Positions 24,100 through 36,316 of a DNA stretch of 64,000 nt are shown here, in pieces. The stretch comes from Rhodeus uyekii (lineage: Eukaryota > Chordata > Actinopteri > Cypriniformes > Acheilognathidae): contig JAWRVZ010000153.1 in assembly GCA_037043235.1 (NCBI GenBank), forward strand, positions 1,110,001 through 1,174,000. Direction: 5' to 3'. Position 1 is the first letter of the stretch. Every line of letters starts with the position of its first letter. The position numbers were made by a program, and so were the translations under genes. The notes under the pieces were generated by a model. It saw only the letters and a list, made by a program, of their open reading frames with translations, was not told where the DNA came from and did no database searches.

Positions 24100-24105
24100 T
24101 ATAAA
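24045..24105 (+). promoter_or_regulatory. ctrl core promoter
   Basis: TATAAA at 24100-24105, 57 bases before the ATG. An E-box CAGCTG (24045-24050) and TTCCCA (24071-24076) lie two helical turns apart, resembling a PTF1 site of exocrine-pancreas genes. The regulatory reading is inference. Confidence 0.5.
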
Positions 24106-24161
24106 GCAGGGAACCGACTCAGTTGTAAAAACAGCAGGAAATTACGCTGCGTGTCTCCAAG

Positions 24162-26323
24162 ATGTTCTGGATCATTAGCTGTCTTGCTTTGGTGGCCTCC
24201 ACTCTGGGTAAGTTTATTTTGCTGCAACTTGCAATGAGGGTGGTCGGAATCTCTCAAACTGTGGCCAGTTTTAAACCTGCAATCGCTGGCTAAAGAAAAG
24301 AGGAATTTCTTGGATTCAAAATATGATATTACCATACTAAAATTAAAATCAAACTAAGCTTGTTTACCCCTGATTATGTGTTTTTGGATGTATTCACTTC
24401 CCTTACCATAGGCTGTGGAGTGCCTTCCATTAAGCCAGTAATTAGTGGCTACAACAAAATTGTGAATGGAGAAAATGCAGTGTCCGGTTCGTGGCCCTGG
24501 CAGGTCTCTCTACAGGTAACTGTGGCTATTTTAATTGTTCAAATTTTTGTTCATAAGCAACTAAAGTAGGGGCGTCCAAACTCTGTCCTGGAGGGCTACT
24601 CTCTTGCAGAGTTTTGCAACATCTTGTCGCAACACATCTGGCTTGAAGTTTCCAGTACGCCTAGTTTGACCTTGATTAGCTGGTTCAGGTGTGTTTAATC
24701 GGGGTTGGGGCCAAACTCAGGACAGTAGCTGAAAATAGCAGGACAGTGGCACTCCAGGAACAGGATTGGAGACCCCTGAACTGTAGCCCTATAAGCTTAT
24801 ATGTATACATGCATGATAGACGTATCACTGTTAATGTGTTTATCATTCACTGAGTTATATTATATTTTTTAATGTATGAATAAGCAATCCAATGGCTTCC
24901 ATTTCTGCGGAGGATCCCTGATCAACCAGTACTGGGTTGTCACTGCTGCTCACTGCCGCGTTCAGTAAGAATCTTTGAATCCATTTTACTTTATAAACGC
25001 ACCCTTCCTGGTTCTCTATTTTCAACTTTTCCTGTTTTTTTCTTCTCTTACCCTAGGGCTGGATATCATTATGTTATCCTTGGAGAGCATAACCGCGGCT
25101 CCAGCACTGAAGCTGTTCAAGTCATGAGGATTGCCAAGGTATGAGCTATACTGATAATGACCAATTACTCATCCCTTTATTCCTTTTTAATCCCTTGATT
25201 AATTATCTACAGATTACATGGCAGAATGACAAAATATTGTGCTGTGGTTTCTGAGATTATGCCCATATCATAGAACCACAGCACAGGAATTAGTTATCTG
25301 CCAAAGTTGCCAAAGACTCTTTCGTCGCCACGTCTTGCTCTTTTTTAAGCATGTAATTTGTATGTAAACTGACACAAAAAACACACAGCTATGTGGGGAC
25401 ACCTATGAAATTATCAAATAAACATTGTTCTTTTTATTTTTCTATTCATCAAAGAATTCTGAAAAGTATACAAAAATAAGAAAGCACAATTGTTTTCAAC
25501 ATTGATGATAATAATAATAAATGTTTCTGTGTTTTTGATCAAATTTACGATACCTCTTTTAAAACATAAAAAATTAACCTATGTGATGTATAAAATAGTT
25601 AAATTCATGAGTTCATTTGTCCTCACACTGTAGGCCATCACCCACCCTTACTACAACAGTCAAAACTTCAACAACGACATCACCTTGCTGAAACTGTCCT
25701 CTCCAGCCCAGTTGACGTCCCGTATCTCTCCTGTGTGCCTGGCAGCCTCTTCCACCAGTATCCCCTCTGGCACTCGCTGCGTCACCACTGGATGGGGCAA
25801 AACTGGAACCACTTGTAAAATTATCTTCAACATCAGTAATTTCAAAAACATCTCCATTCATGACTAAAAGGACTGGAAATACAAAAATGTTCTTCTGTTT
25901 ACTTCGTTTTTTACAGCAAGTCCTAATATCCTGCAGCAGACCGCACTGCCGCTTCTGAGTCCAGCTCAGTGTAGGCAGTACTGGGGTCAGAGCAGAATCA
26001 CAGATGCCATGATCTGTGCTGGAGCCTCTGGTGTCTCCTCTTGCCAGGTATATAGAATGAGGACAGACACATCTATACACATATATACCTGTTTACAGTA
26101 TTTGCATATTTACAGTGCTTTAGTCCTGAGTTGTTTATATGGATTTGGCTGTCAACTACAGGGTGATTCTGGTGGTCCTCTAGTGTGTGAGAGCTCAGGT
26201 GTTTGGTATCAGGTGGGCATCGTGTCCTGGGGCACCACTGACTGCAATGTTCGCGCCCCAGCTGTCTACGCCCGTGTATCTTACCTCCGTCAATGGATTG
26301 ACCAGACTGTCGCCTACAACTAG
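24162..26323 (+). CDS. ctrl: chymotrypsin-like protease (CTRL)
   Basis: Seven exons: 24162-24207, 24412-24515, 24885-24964, 25057-25138, 25634-25814, 25917-26047 and 26162-26323 (TAG), 261 residues. It is a pancreatic secreted endopeptidase zymogen: signal peptide about 1-16, Cys17 for the propeptide disulfide, activation at Lys31|Ile32 (IVNG), and catalytic His73 (VTAAHC), Asp119 (FNNDI) and Ser211 (GDSGGP). The residue at the base of the S1 pocket is Ser (SSCQGDSGG), as in chymotrypsins, and 226 is Ala (APAVYARV) as in CTRL. The protein closely resembles fish ctrl as I remember it. Intron 2 carries a hAT-like MITE. It is the canonical partner of the divergent copy 3 kb upstream. Confidence 0.92.
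24567..24778. mobile_element. palindromic hAT-like MITE in ctrl intron 2
   Basis: The left end 'taggggcgtccaaactc' and the right end 'ggagacccctg' are inverted, and 'cctggagggc' / 'gcactccagg' mirror internally. Flanks AACTAAAG and AACTGTAG look like an 8-bp duplication with two changes. 212 bp, no ORF. Confidence 0.75.
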
Positions 26324-26349
26324 AGCTACAACTCTCTTAAAATAATGCC

Positions 26350-26355
26350 AATAAA
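26350..26355 (+). terminator. ctrl poly(A) signal
   Basis: AATAAA 27 bases after the stop codon, a spacing usual for short pancreatic protease 3' UTRs. Confidence 0.7.
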
Positions 26356-26689
26356 AATGCTAAAAACGTATAAAGATGATGGTGAATGACTCAAGCAAAT
26401 AACATAACATTTGAAAATTAATGTGATGTGCTGATGGTAAAGTGATCATTGATCAGAAGTGCCATTTCAAGGAACCACGACCAAAACAAAAACAAAACAG
26501 AGTGCATTGTTACTAATTCACACCAATATCGGGGAAATAAAAATAGGCACCGACAGAAAATGTAACTGTTAATAGTGTTATTCCTTATCGATAAAAGGTT
26601 TAGATCAGTATGGTTTTCAATAGTTTTTTTCTTTCTAAACAATGTATTTTTTGCTCACCATGGCTGAATTGATTTGATCAACAATACAG

Positions 26690-27150
26690 CAGAACAGTAA
26701 TATTGTGAAATAGTATTACAATTTAAAATAAATAATAAATAATGAATATTTATATGTAGATTTTAACCATGTGATGGCAAGTCTGAATTTTCAGCATCAT
26801 TACTCCAGTGTTCAGTGTCACATGATCCTTCAGAAATCATTCTAATATGATGATTAGATGCTCACAAAATATGTATTATTGTAAGTGTGTTCGGTTTTCA
26901 CTCGGTTCAGATTCAGTATTAATTGTTTTGTTTCTGGTTGCAGCTAGTTCGTTAATGTCCCAGTCTGTTCATTCACATAAGCAGATTGTGGTTGAACAGT
27001 TGCTCTGATTAATGTTTAGTATTTATTTGATGCATACCTCTTTGAAGCATTTTTCTAATGTCTTTACTGTCAGTTTTGATCATTTTAATGACCTTACTGA
27101 ATTTCTTTCAAAAAGGAAATTCTGACCCCAAACTTGTGAATGTTAGTATA
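26690..27150 (-). repeat. cyprinid interspersed repeat, split copy
   Basis: Plus-strand words 'cagcatcattactccagtgt', 'cacatgatccttcagaaatc' and, after about 190 bp of unrelated sequence, 'attctgaccccaaactt' belong to the family seen at 4680-4982. Confidence 0.65.
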
Positions 27151-27539
27151 AAACCATGTGTGAACAATCATTTATCAATAATATTGTAGCTCTCATTTTC
27201 TTTCTAGGCCCAGATACTATAGTTTCTCTAGTCAGAACATGATTGGTTCATGTTCGCATCAATGCACTAATCAACGTTTCAGTCAAAGTGGTTAGTGCAA
27301 GAACTTTTTTACACTTTGTCTGCCGAATGTGTTGAAACTGTTGCGTGATGTCCTGGCCAAAAGCTCTGAGACCACAGGGCTGTGTGGAAAATAGATGTTA
27401 AACTGAAAGAAGGAACATACCTAAATTTAAGGTGTTATTCTCTAAATAGCTTGCCATCTGATGAAGCTATTGCATTCAGTTTAAACACAGCATAGGAAGA
27501 TATTTTGTGCCAGGTTTGACAGAAATAACCCATCCAATG

Positions 27540-27710
27540 AGTGTCAGTCAATGGATTAACGCCTTTGTCATCTAAAAACTGCTTACATCCTTTAGCATTA
27601 TCATGCACCAGGGGGAACCCAGAGCCGCTGCACCAGAATAAGGTCTGACAAAAACTCTGAGGATTTCATCCTGGTCCCTAACAGTAGTTATTTTCAGCAG
27701 ATTGTAAAAT
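27540..27710 (-). pseudogene. Tc1-like transposase fragment (same family as 3000-3480)
   Basis: 'gcaccagggggaacccagagc' in part and 'aactctgaggatttcatcc' correspond to the mid-transposase of the fish Tc1 family recognised at 3.0-3.5 kb. No ends or open frame. Confidence 0.5.
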
Positions 27711-28990
27711 GGACAAGTCATTGATTATGTAATTGGCACGATACATACACTTGACTAATAATAAATTGTTAAGTTTGATTTAATTCTGCCTTACTCAGAA
27801 ATAATTAACTTTAGTAGATTACATTGTATCCTTGTTACCGCAAAGTCGCGTCAAGTTAGTAACGGACTAAAGCCCAGTTTGAATGGAGCAAAACAGTGAT
27901 TCACAGTGACTGAGAATTTAGAGCTCCAGCTAACACTTGGCACTGGTTAAAGTGTATGTAAAGGCTAATAAATTAAATTTCCGTTTAGGGCAACAAAAGG
28001 TTGATCGACCAACCTAAATAGGATGAGACTTACCTCTGTTTATCGTAACGTAAGCCAAAACATAAGCCTTGGGAAGCCACAATATGACAAAAAAAAAAAG
28101 CTAATAACAGAGAAAGTAATATTGGTCGGCTTATATCTGTGGTAGTGGTCGTGACCTCTGACTAGAAATATTGGTACTTTAATTAAGCTTATACAAACTT
28201 ATGCTGACTAAATAAAGTACTTTTTGGCAGTGCACACATGAAAGCAGCCCTCTAAACGGTATTAATCAATTACCTCTTTCCAGTGACCAAGACTCACAAA
28301 TTTGTGATCGTGAGGTCTGTGTAAAGGAATAGTCAGTGTGAGACTCTGAGCAACACTGAGACCCGAATGAACTAGTGCAATAAGAGTTAGATCTAACGAG
28401 TATAGTGCATATAGTGCTCAAAACAAGTTTGAGCTGTTTGACCTCCTTTTTTTTGGGTTCGAAACAAAACAAACATTGACATGGTGGGAATATCGCACAG
28501 ATGAGACTCTTACTCGTTTTCTGTTTCTCTGCAGCTTTGTCAAATCCCACAAAAACTTGGCAAAAGAACAGTTGGTAACAGGATCTCCTCTTTTTATATG
28601 AAAGAAACAAAAACATTTGTGGGTTGAAGATATGGCAAAAATATTTTTCTTCAGTTGCAACATGTAAAAACAAGTTACATTTTGCAACTGAAGAAAAAGA
28701 CTTAAATATCAAACAACTCAAACTTGCTTGCACCCGAAAAGAAAACACTGTTGCACGAGCTGCAATCAGAGTATGTTGAAGTACCTTGGGCAAACACTGA
28801 TAAAGTGGCAAAAGGAACTTTTGCTTTTAAGGAGAGATTATGCAGGATTACTGTTATATTTTGCACATTTTAAGTGTCTTAGCTGTCAAGAGTTTAGGTT
28901 TGTTTGGCGTTTTACAGTTGATGACCAAACAATTATTTCATGCACATGTACATTTGTTTGTTTTGGCAACAACAACAAAAAAAAAATGCA
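27711..28990. other. intergenic, nothing recognised
   Basis: AT-rich. The longer open frames on the minus strand at 28266-28811 have no recognisable domain and biased composition; I treat them as chance. Confidence 0.5.
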
Positions 28991-28998
28991 TACATATA

Positions 28999-29900
28999 CA
29001 GTGGGTACGGAAAGTATTCAGACCCCCTTCTATTTTCACTCTTTGTTATATTGCAGCCATTTTCTAAAATCGTTTAAGTTACTTTTTTCCCCTCATTAAT
29101 GTACACACAGCACCCCATATGGACAGAAAAACAAAGAATTGATGACATTTTTGCAGATTTATTAAAGAAGAAAAACTGAAATATCACATGGTCCTAAGTA
29201 TTCAGACCCTTTGCTGTGACGCTCATATATTTAATCAGTTGCTGTGCGTTTCTTCTGATCATCCTTGGGATGGTTCTACACCTTCATTTGAGTCTAGCTG
29301 TGTTTGATTAGGAATTGATTAGGAAAGCCACACACCTGTCTATATAAGACCTTACAGCTCACAGTACATTTCAGAGCAAATGAGAATCATGAGATCAAAG
29401 GAACTGCCTGAAAAGCTCAAAGACAGATTTGTGGCAAGGCACAGATTTAGCCAAGGCTAGAAAAACAAAAATCTGCGGCACTTAAGGTTCCTAAGAGCAT
29501 AATCCTTAAATAGAAGGATCCAAACACAGGGATATCCTGGATGAAAACCTTCTCAAGAGTTCTTTTGACCTCAGACTGGGCCGAAGCTTTACCTTCCAAC
29601 AAGACAATGACCCTAAGCACACAGCTGAAATAATGAAGGAGTGTCTTCACAACAACTCTGTGACTGTTGAATGGTCCAGCCAGAGCCCTGACTTAAACCC
29701 AATTGAGCGTCACTGGAGAGAAGTGACAGAACTGGACAGAACTGGAGAGGATCTGCAACAAGGAATGGCAGAGGATCCCATTAATGTACACACAGAGGGT
29801 GCTGTGTGTACATTAATGAGGAGAAAAATTAAGGCAAATGACTGCAATATAACAAATAGTAAAACATTTAAGGGGGTCTTAATACTTTCCGTACCCACTG
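28999..29900 (+). mobile_element. internally deleted Tc1-like transposon
   Basis: Ends CAGTGGGTACGGAAAGTATT and its inverted partner bound 902 bp, with TA on both sides (28997-28998, 29901-29902). It is shorter than a full Tc1 because the middle of the transposase is missing. Confidence 0.9.
29389..29780 (+). pseudogene. deleted Tc1 transposase
   Basis: The N-terminal part (RSKELPEKLKDRFV-like) is followed after a deletion and stops by the C-terminal DDE part, with QQDNDPKHTA (second Asp) and SQSPDLNPIE (Glu). The first catalytic Asp segment is lost. Confidence 0.8.
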
Positions 29901-30249
29901 TATGGTCATAAATCAGACTATAAAATGATCAAAAAAATCCCTGTTTCAGTTCAATATACAGTACTTTATTCTCTTTTTGCCCTCTATTCAGGGCGAAAAG
30001 GAGCTCTATTTAGCTTTATTCAGAATTGAATACTTTTGACTTATGATTAACATTTGTATGCTATGTACGTTTTCTTTTTAAATGTGCATGGCAGACTGTA
30101 TTTTTTCTATTTTATATCTAGCATATATAATTAATGCTAAAATATTGGTTTATTAAACCACTGGATATGTTTTAAATTGCTTGTACATTTAGAATAAATT
30201 GTAGTGCATAATAAAACAATTTAAAAATCGAATCCAAGTGGAATTTTGC

Positions 30250-30360
30250 AGTGTGGTCTGCTCCAAACTACTGTAACACAGTTGCCATTTTTGAGCTTGA
30301 TGAGCATCTCCGGGAGGAATTTGTCCCAAATCCCTTGGTTTTCAAAGTGTGTTCAAGAGT
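30250..30360 (+). pseudogene. fragment resembling PPP-family phosphatase exon
   Basis: The reading VWSAPNYC followed by AIFELDEHLREEF resembles the C-terminal region of a PP4-type catalytic subunit, with a few residues missing after NYC. It is preceded by an acceptor-like TTTTGCAG (30243-30250). No other phosphatase exons were seen nearby, so it is best read as an isolated relic. Confidence 0.4.
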
Positions 30361-30439
30361 GATGACAGAAGCCATGTCCATGTCCAATACGTCACCTTGT
30401 GACTCCCTATCCTCTAGGAACCTCCTTATGCTGTATTGA

Positions 30440-31133
30440 TGCTTAATGAAAACTCAAATGCAGTGTACCTGTGTAAAAAAACAAAAAACATGTACATCCC
30501 CACCAATTAATGTTTGTTTTTGTTTGCGTGTGCATGAATGAATATTCTCAGTTAATGTCACAATGGTGACAAATTAATGTTGTCAGTCCTAGAATGTGGG
30601 CTTAGTGGGCCCAGAGACTGCACAAAGGCCACATTTTATCAACACTTCCTTTGGCTTTGAGTTGCCAAATGGCTCCATACAGACAAAAAAAAAAAAAGTT
30701 TATATTTTTTGTATTCTCAGAATCCTCACCACTGGCTTTCAACACCAGGGTTGTTGTAACACTTAATGAAGTGATCATAGGATTCCTAGCTTATGCCTGA
30801 TTGGTGTATTTGGTAGTGATATAACTCTCCTCTTAAGCATAGACAGATGCAAGTATCTCACAAATATCAGATTCCAAAAACAAACTTTTGGGAATTAACT
30901 ATAAAGTAAAAAGTTTCACACTGGATTTGCTGTGTCATGGGATAGTTTACGATTTGATGTCTAGTCATTTGATGTACAGTCGATAAAAACAGATTTTTGC
31001 TGTGGCATATTTCTCTATGCCATCCCACCATCACTCTTCAAGACAAGTAAACGGGAACTAATCATCAGTTGCTGATTTCAACTACAAACAGAACTTACAA
31101 AGAGGATTTCCTGAGACTGAAGACATACAGAAA
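30440..31133. other. intergenic and 5' flank of first receptor gene
   Basis: No gene recognised. The 5' UTR of the receptor presumably lies in the last 100-150 bases. Confidence 0.5.
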
Positions 31134-31433
31134 ATGGGTAAGAATTTCTACACATTATATGCATATGTATGGGTGGTAGGAGACAATAATTCATGCTCTC
31201 AAGCTGGGATACAATTTTAAAGAAATTTAGGGATTTTTCACGTGTCTTTAACTGGGCCATGTCTCAGCTTAGTTTCAAATCTGTATTTTTGTTAATTGAC
31301 TGTGTCAACAGATTTCAACCTTCTTTCTTTCTTATTTACAGTATTTATTTTCAATTTCGTTTTCTTCTTCTTCTTCTTCTTCACCATATCTCTGTACAAT
31401 ATCATTGCATTTTATAGGCCTATATATAAATAA

Positions 31434-31513
<80 letters not shown>

Positions 31514-33076
31514 TGAAGTAGACTTTCCTCCTGCAGAAAATGTATTAAAAATATTAAAATATTACTTTTTTTATAATATTCATTATTAAAATATATTTAT
31601 TTATTTATTCATTCATTTTTAATGGTGATGTTACATCATTTCATATTTTTCTCCAAAAATATAGGAGCATTGCCTGTGGATAGAATTATTGTCAAGCATC
31701 TTATAAACTGTAATTGTGTCGTGTGAAAATTGCATTTGTGTTTACGTAAAATGTGTTTATGTATATGTGTGCATGTATTGTATGTGTGCATGTATATTAT
31801 TTGTTGAAACGTTTGAATTCTGAATTCTGCTTTAATCCAATTCTGTTATCCACCATTGGAAATCGCAGATTAGTACTTAGTAAATTAGTAAATTAGTAAT
31901 TAGTAATTAGTAAATTTTACTTTGAATAGAAAATTAAATAAATTGATGAGAGTGTTAAATTCTAGGCTTCGTATAGCATCATGTTGTAGAAAATGCGTTG
32001 CATGTAAAATATTCAAATTCCAGAAACCACAACTGTGCTCATATTTTTTCTTTTATTTTTGTGTAGCAACCACAACTTTTGGATTTCAAAATGTGACCGG
32101 ATTCACTACAGAGAAGTCTACAGTGCAGAGAGAGATCTTCCCCGGCTTTAATCTCATCATAATATGCGTTTACTTTGCCATCTCTGCTGTAGGTCTCATT
32201 GGAAACGGGCTTGTCATATTTGTGACTGGTTGCAAAATGAAGACGACGGTCAACTCCATTTGGTTCCTCAACTTGGGGATTGCAGACTTCATCTGCTGCT
32301 TAACTCTAATCATAAACACCATTTTAGGTGTATGCAATATGGTCTTGCACATTAATGACTTCAAGTACATGTTTCTCCGTTACATGATGCTCCAAAGCTC
32401 ACTGACTAGCATTTTCCTGCTGACGACTATCAGTCTGGACCGATGCCTTTGCACATGGATGGTCGTGTGGGCTCGTAATAAGCGAACCCTGATCAAAGCC
32501 AGAATCACAAGCATGATTTTGTGGGTTTTATCCATCGTCTGCTGCATCCCTGCAGTTTTCAATCACTCACCAGAGGAGAGTGATGGATACTATACCTATT
32601 CTACACAATACTACAAGTCTCTAGTCCCATACAGGTTTACAGTGAGCTTCATGATCCCTTTCCTAATCATTGCATCTTCATATGTCGCTATTGGTGTGCG
32701 AGTCAAACGTCTCAAAAAGAAAAGACCGTTCAGGTCTTACCGGGTCATTATCGCAGCGGTCCTGGCCTTTTTCATATGCTGGCTTCCTTTTCATGTGCAC
32801 AAATTTTTTTACTTATGTGCAAAAGAGAATCACTGGAATGAGTCTTCTAAAGATGCTTTATTAAAAACAGCAGCTATAGTTGACTACCTGATTTTTCTAA
32901 ACAGCTGTCTGAACCCCGTTATCTATGTGTTCATGTGTGATGAATATAAGAAGAAGCTTAAACAGTCTCTGCTGCTGGTGCTGGAGACAGCATTTGTAGA
33001 AGATCATCTGGACTCCAAATGCTCAAAGCAGATGACAGACCATTATGCATGTCTGACAACTGCAACAAGCATCTAA
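31134..33076 (+). CDS. chemoattractant-type GPCR lacking the TM3-ECL2 disulfide
   Basis: Two coding exons: 31134-31137 (ATG plus G) and 32067-33076, 337 residues. It is a rhodopsin-family receptor of the formyl-peptide/chemerin/anaphylatoxin group, expected in the plasma membrane of leukocytes and Gi-coupled (family knowledge). Seen: MKTTVNSIWFLNLGIADF (intracellular loop 1 into TM2 with Asp2.50), ISLDRCL in place of DRY (as in FPRs), FFICWLPFH in TM6, and NPVIY in TM7. The short-exon start is chosen because both receptors share AAAATGG|GTAAGA and the same phase. Odd: the TM3 cysteine (FKYMFLRY region) and the ECL2 cysteine are both absent, though the gene is open to the stop. Poly(A) signal at 33382-33387. 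Confidence 0.85.
31438..31511. repeat. (TA)n microsatellite
   Basis: TA tract of about 74 bp in the receptor's only intron; a short CTT run precedes it at 31367-31382. Confidence 0.95.
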
Positions 33077-33387
33077 GACCATCTAGACATTTACAACTTC
33101 ACCTGTTTTGTTTTTATGGCCAGCCTTTTATAACAAATTCACTTGAGGTTCGACAGTATGAACAGCCTTAAACTGCATTATACACATTTACTCAAACACT
33201 CAGTTTGCTTCATAGCAATTATGTTGGGGGAATGTGTTTATGAAATGGAATAATATGACTAATTCTTGTTGGCTATTTTATTGCGACATGAATCTCACTT
33301 TATTTGCATTTCATGGCATGCATAGGTTAGAAAAAAGGGTTTTCACCATTTAAATTCTTCCCTTTTTCAGTGGTAAACTGCAATAAA

Positions 33388-34644
33388 GCAGTTTAACTTT
33401 GTTGATGTAGCCTACTGAAGTAGCATTTATTTTGATCAGCATCTTTTAGCATCTTTATTTTGATAAAAAATAACTTTTACAATATTACTTTACTTCGCAT
33501 CCCAGTAGCACAGCCATGGTAGAGCAGGGAATGGGTGGGAATGGGTTTTGATCGCTTAAAATTAAAAATAAAAATGATGTAATTTGCAGGGGTCAAACTT
33601 CTTGGTTTGATTATGTCAAGTGTAGTACATGGCCTACTCTGTCATTTTTGTCCTTTCATTAGCCTAGCTTACAATGACAATGGCACATGCACAAAGTCAA
33701 ATATTAAGCTTTTTCAAGAAATCACGGAAAGATGAAAGAGAATAAGAAAAATTACCATCTACATCTGATGTGGCCCCTCAGGACATACATATTTCATCAC
33801 AGGACTGTATTAGTGAGACTTTCACAATTCCAAATGATTTTGCCTCATTATAACAGTGGAGTGGAAACAACTTCAGTTGTTAGAGGTTTATGGAGTGCAT
33901 CACAAACATGAACCAATATCCGCATGTACTATTTGTTACACTGTTTTGATTTTCATTTTGTTAATCTGTTTTTATTTAAGTGGAATATGTTTCATGTATA
34001 GGCCCATTTATTCCATCGGTTTAATGTTATTCTGCTGCAGGTATGTGATGTGATGATGTGTGAATCCTCATTTTCTTTTGTTTACGCTGTGCATGAGCCT
34101 GAATGGCACTAAAAGCACTAAATGAAAGTCATATTTAGGTTCTAATGAGTAAATCTGCTGTAAAAGTGTACAATTAATGAGTATAATGTATAAGAAGTAT
34201 TTGTAATAAAAATAAAAAGTTTGCTCAGTTGTAGATATTAAACATCTGTATTATTCTTTCTCATTAGTACTGATTAATGGCTAGTATTGGAAATAATAAA
34301 ACAGTTTGATCAGTATTTGATCAGCACTTTTAATCAAGAAATAATGAAAAGGAGGAATATTCTACTATATCTGTATTTTTACTTAAGTACTTGATTTATA
34401 GTTTTTCCACCAGTTTTTCTCATAAAGTTTCTATTTATTTCCCATAAACATATGTTTGTATACATATAAATTGGACATTTAATTGTTTGTGACTAAAGCA
34501 ATATGGTTCAAAACTATTCATCTCTGTCCCTTGGAACCTGCTGTAGTCATTATTTTACTGTTATGAATGCAAAAACTTGAGTATTTACTTGTGAGGAAAC
34601 TAGGAATGACTGACATTACAAATTTTATTTTGGTTCCCTTTCGT
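33388..34644. other. intergenic, nothing recognised
   Basis: AT-rich sequence between the two receptor genes with no recognisable feature. Confidence 0.5.
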
Positions 34645-34960
34645 GTCATGTTTTGAAGAAGCGAGGACTCAGTGATGCAGGTGGAAGGGCTTTTAATAAA
34701 ATAATGAAACAAAAACTCAAACAAAACTAACCGTGGGGGAAAAAACCAAGACCAACTAACTAAACACTAGACAGGACTTACCTCAGACAGGCTTAGGAAC
34801 AGGCAGCATGACGACATGAAAGACAATGACGTGTCACAGGACAGCAAACATGAGGAGATTACAAAGGGAGCACATGGGGAAGGTAACGAGGGAAAACAGC
34901 TGGGGCAAATCAGGAGGGAGGAGAACACAAAGACTATAAATGAATACACAGCCAAAATAC
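34645..34960 (-). repeat. truncated LTR fragment
   Basis: Starts TGTCATGTTTTGAAG and, read on the minus strand, carries the 'agctgttttccctcgttacc' and 'gtttgctgtcctgtg' words shared with the LTRs at 41554 and 47515. The other end is not found. Confidence 0.55.
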
Positions 34961-35129
34961 AATTCTTAAAACCTTATAAAAATGTTGAATGTCCCCATTG
35001 GCATTTCTCACTGTATCAACTAGTGGAACCTGGGCTCCTCCCCAGGGGTTGGCGTCCCACTCTGTGTAAAACGGTCAGAATATAAATACCTCTTATAGGC
35101 GTTCCATTCAGGATAAGACAAAACATACT

Positions 35130-35393
35130 TATACTTATGACTATAAGTAATTTTGCAGCCACATAACTCATTAGAGTTCGGAAAGTGTTAGTAGACTGTC
35201 TGGGTTAGGATTTAAGGTTAGGGAATAAGTTTATATGTAGTTGCAAATGTATTTATAGTCGACAGAATGTCTGTTGGAGGAGCATCACAATAAAGAGTTA
35301 GCAGATATTAAGTTAAGAGTCTTCTAATACTCTAATAAGAGCTAGTGGACATAGTCAGTTAGTGGTGCAAAGTCATCTAAATAAAGTGTTGCC
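35130..35393. mobile_element. MITE copy 3
   Basis: Same family as 8740-8932 and 13186-13469, with right end 'aaataaagtgttgcc' and the shared core 'atcacaataaagagttagcag'. Sequence from 35394 to 36316 has nothing else recognised. Confidence 0.6.
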
Positions 35394-36316
35394 TATTTTT
35401 GCTTATTCATACCTTAATAACCAATGTTTCTGCCTATTCTCATGGTTATCGCAAATTAAGTTTTTGCTGGTTTCATAAAATAAAAAGGCCACAAGCACAT
35501 CGTATGATGCTATTTACAGTGCATGAGCCATATGGACCTCTTTTATGGTGCTGTTTTTCCATTTCTGAGATAAATGATTAACTCTCAGTGGCTCAAAAAG
35601 GTTGCCTTTTGACAAACTCAAATTTATTTGTTTAGCAGATGGTTTTAGCTAAAGAAGTGACTAACAAAAGAGTAGTAGACTATAACAATATAGTCTCTAT
35701 ATCTCCAGCATTAGCTAGAGAAGTTGGCTACTGTAATGGCAAGTTCAAAATTGTTAGAAACAGCTCAGAATACAGAATACATTTTATTTGTATTTATTTA
35801 TTTACTTATTCAAATAAGCAAAGGAAAGGTTTATTAATGAAGGAAGAAGTGAAAGTGAATGTAATGGCCTCTAGAGGGCGGCATCTTTACTGGTTTTAAA
35901 CAATAAAGAAGAATGATAAACTATGTTATCAACAGAATGTGGCACATCAAATTTCCTTTAAAAAATAATTGTTTTACTTAATAGTGTATAGTCATAACAC
36001 TAATATTACAGTGCAGCACTATAAGTACTGTTCTACCCTTCATTCTTGGTTGCTCTTGTCATGAATGTTTATATTTTTCTGTCTTTTGCGGTTATGTTAA
36101 TAAATGATATGATTCTATTTTAGGAGAGAACTTTCACCTTTGAATGCTGATATTCAAAACATTTTTCTACAGAAGCATAGTTCCCTTGTTGCATCATCAC
36201 TCCACCCCACTCTCTTTTATGCAAAGGGGAAACAACCACCAATTGTTCATGTGAAGCCGTTGTTGTGAGGTTTGATACCACATACCTGAAGGAAGAACAG
36301 AAGGAAAGGTCTGAAA

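Noticed and set aside
28266..28811. 181-residue minus-strand ORF
   Set aside because: No recognisable domain, low-complexity hydrophobic/basic composition, AT-rich setting. Judged a chance ORF.
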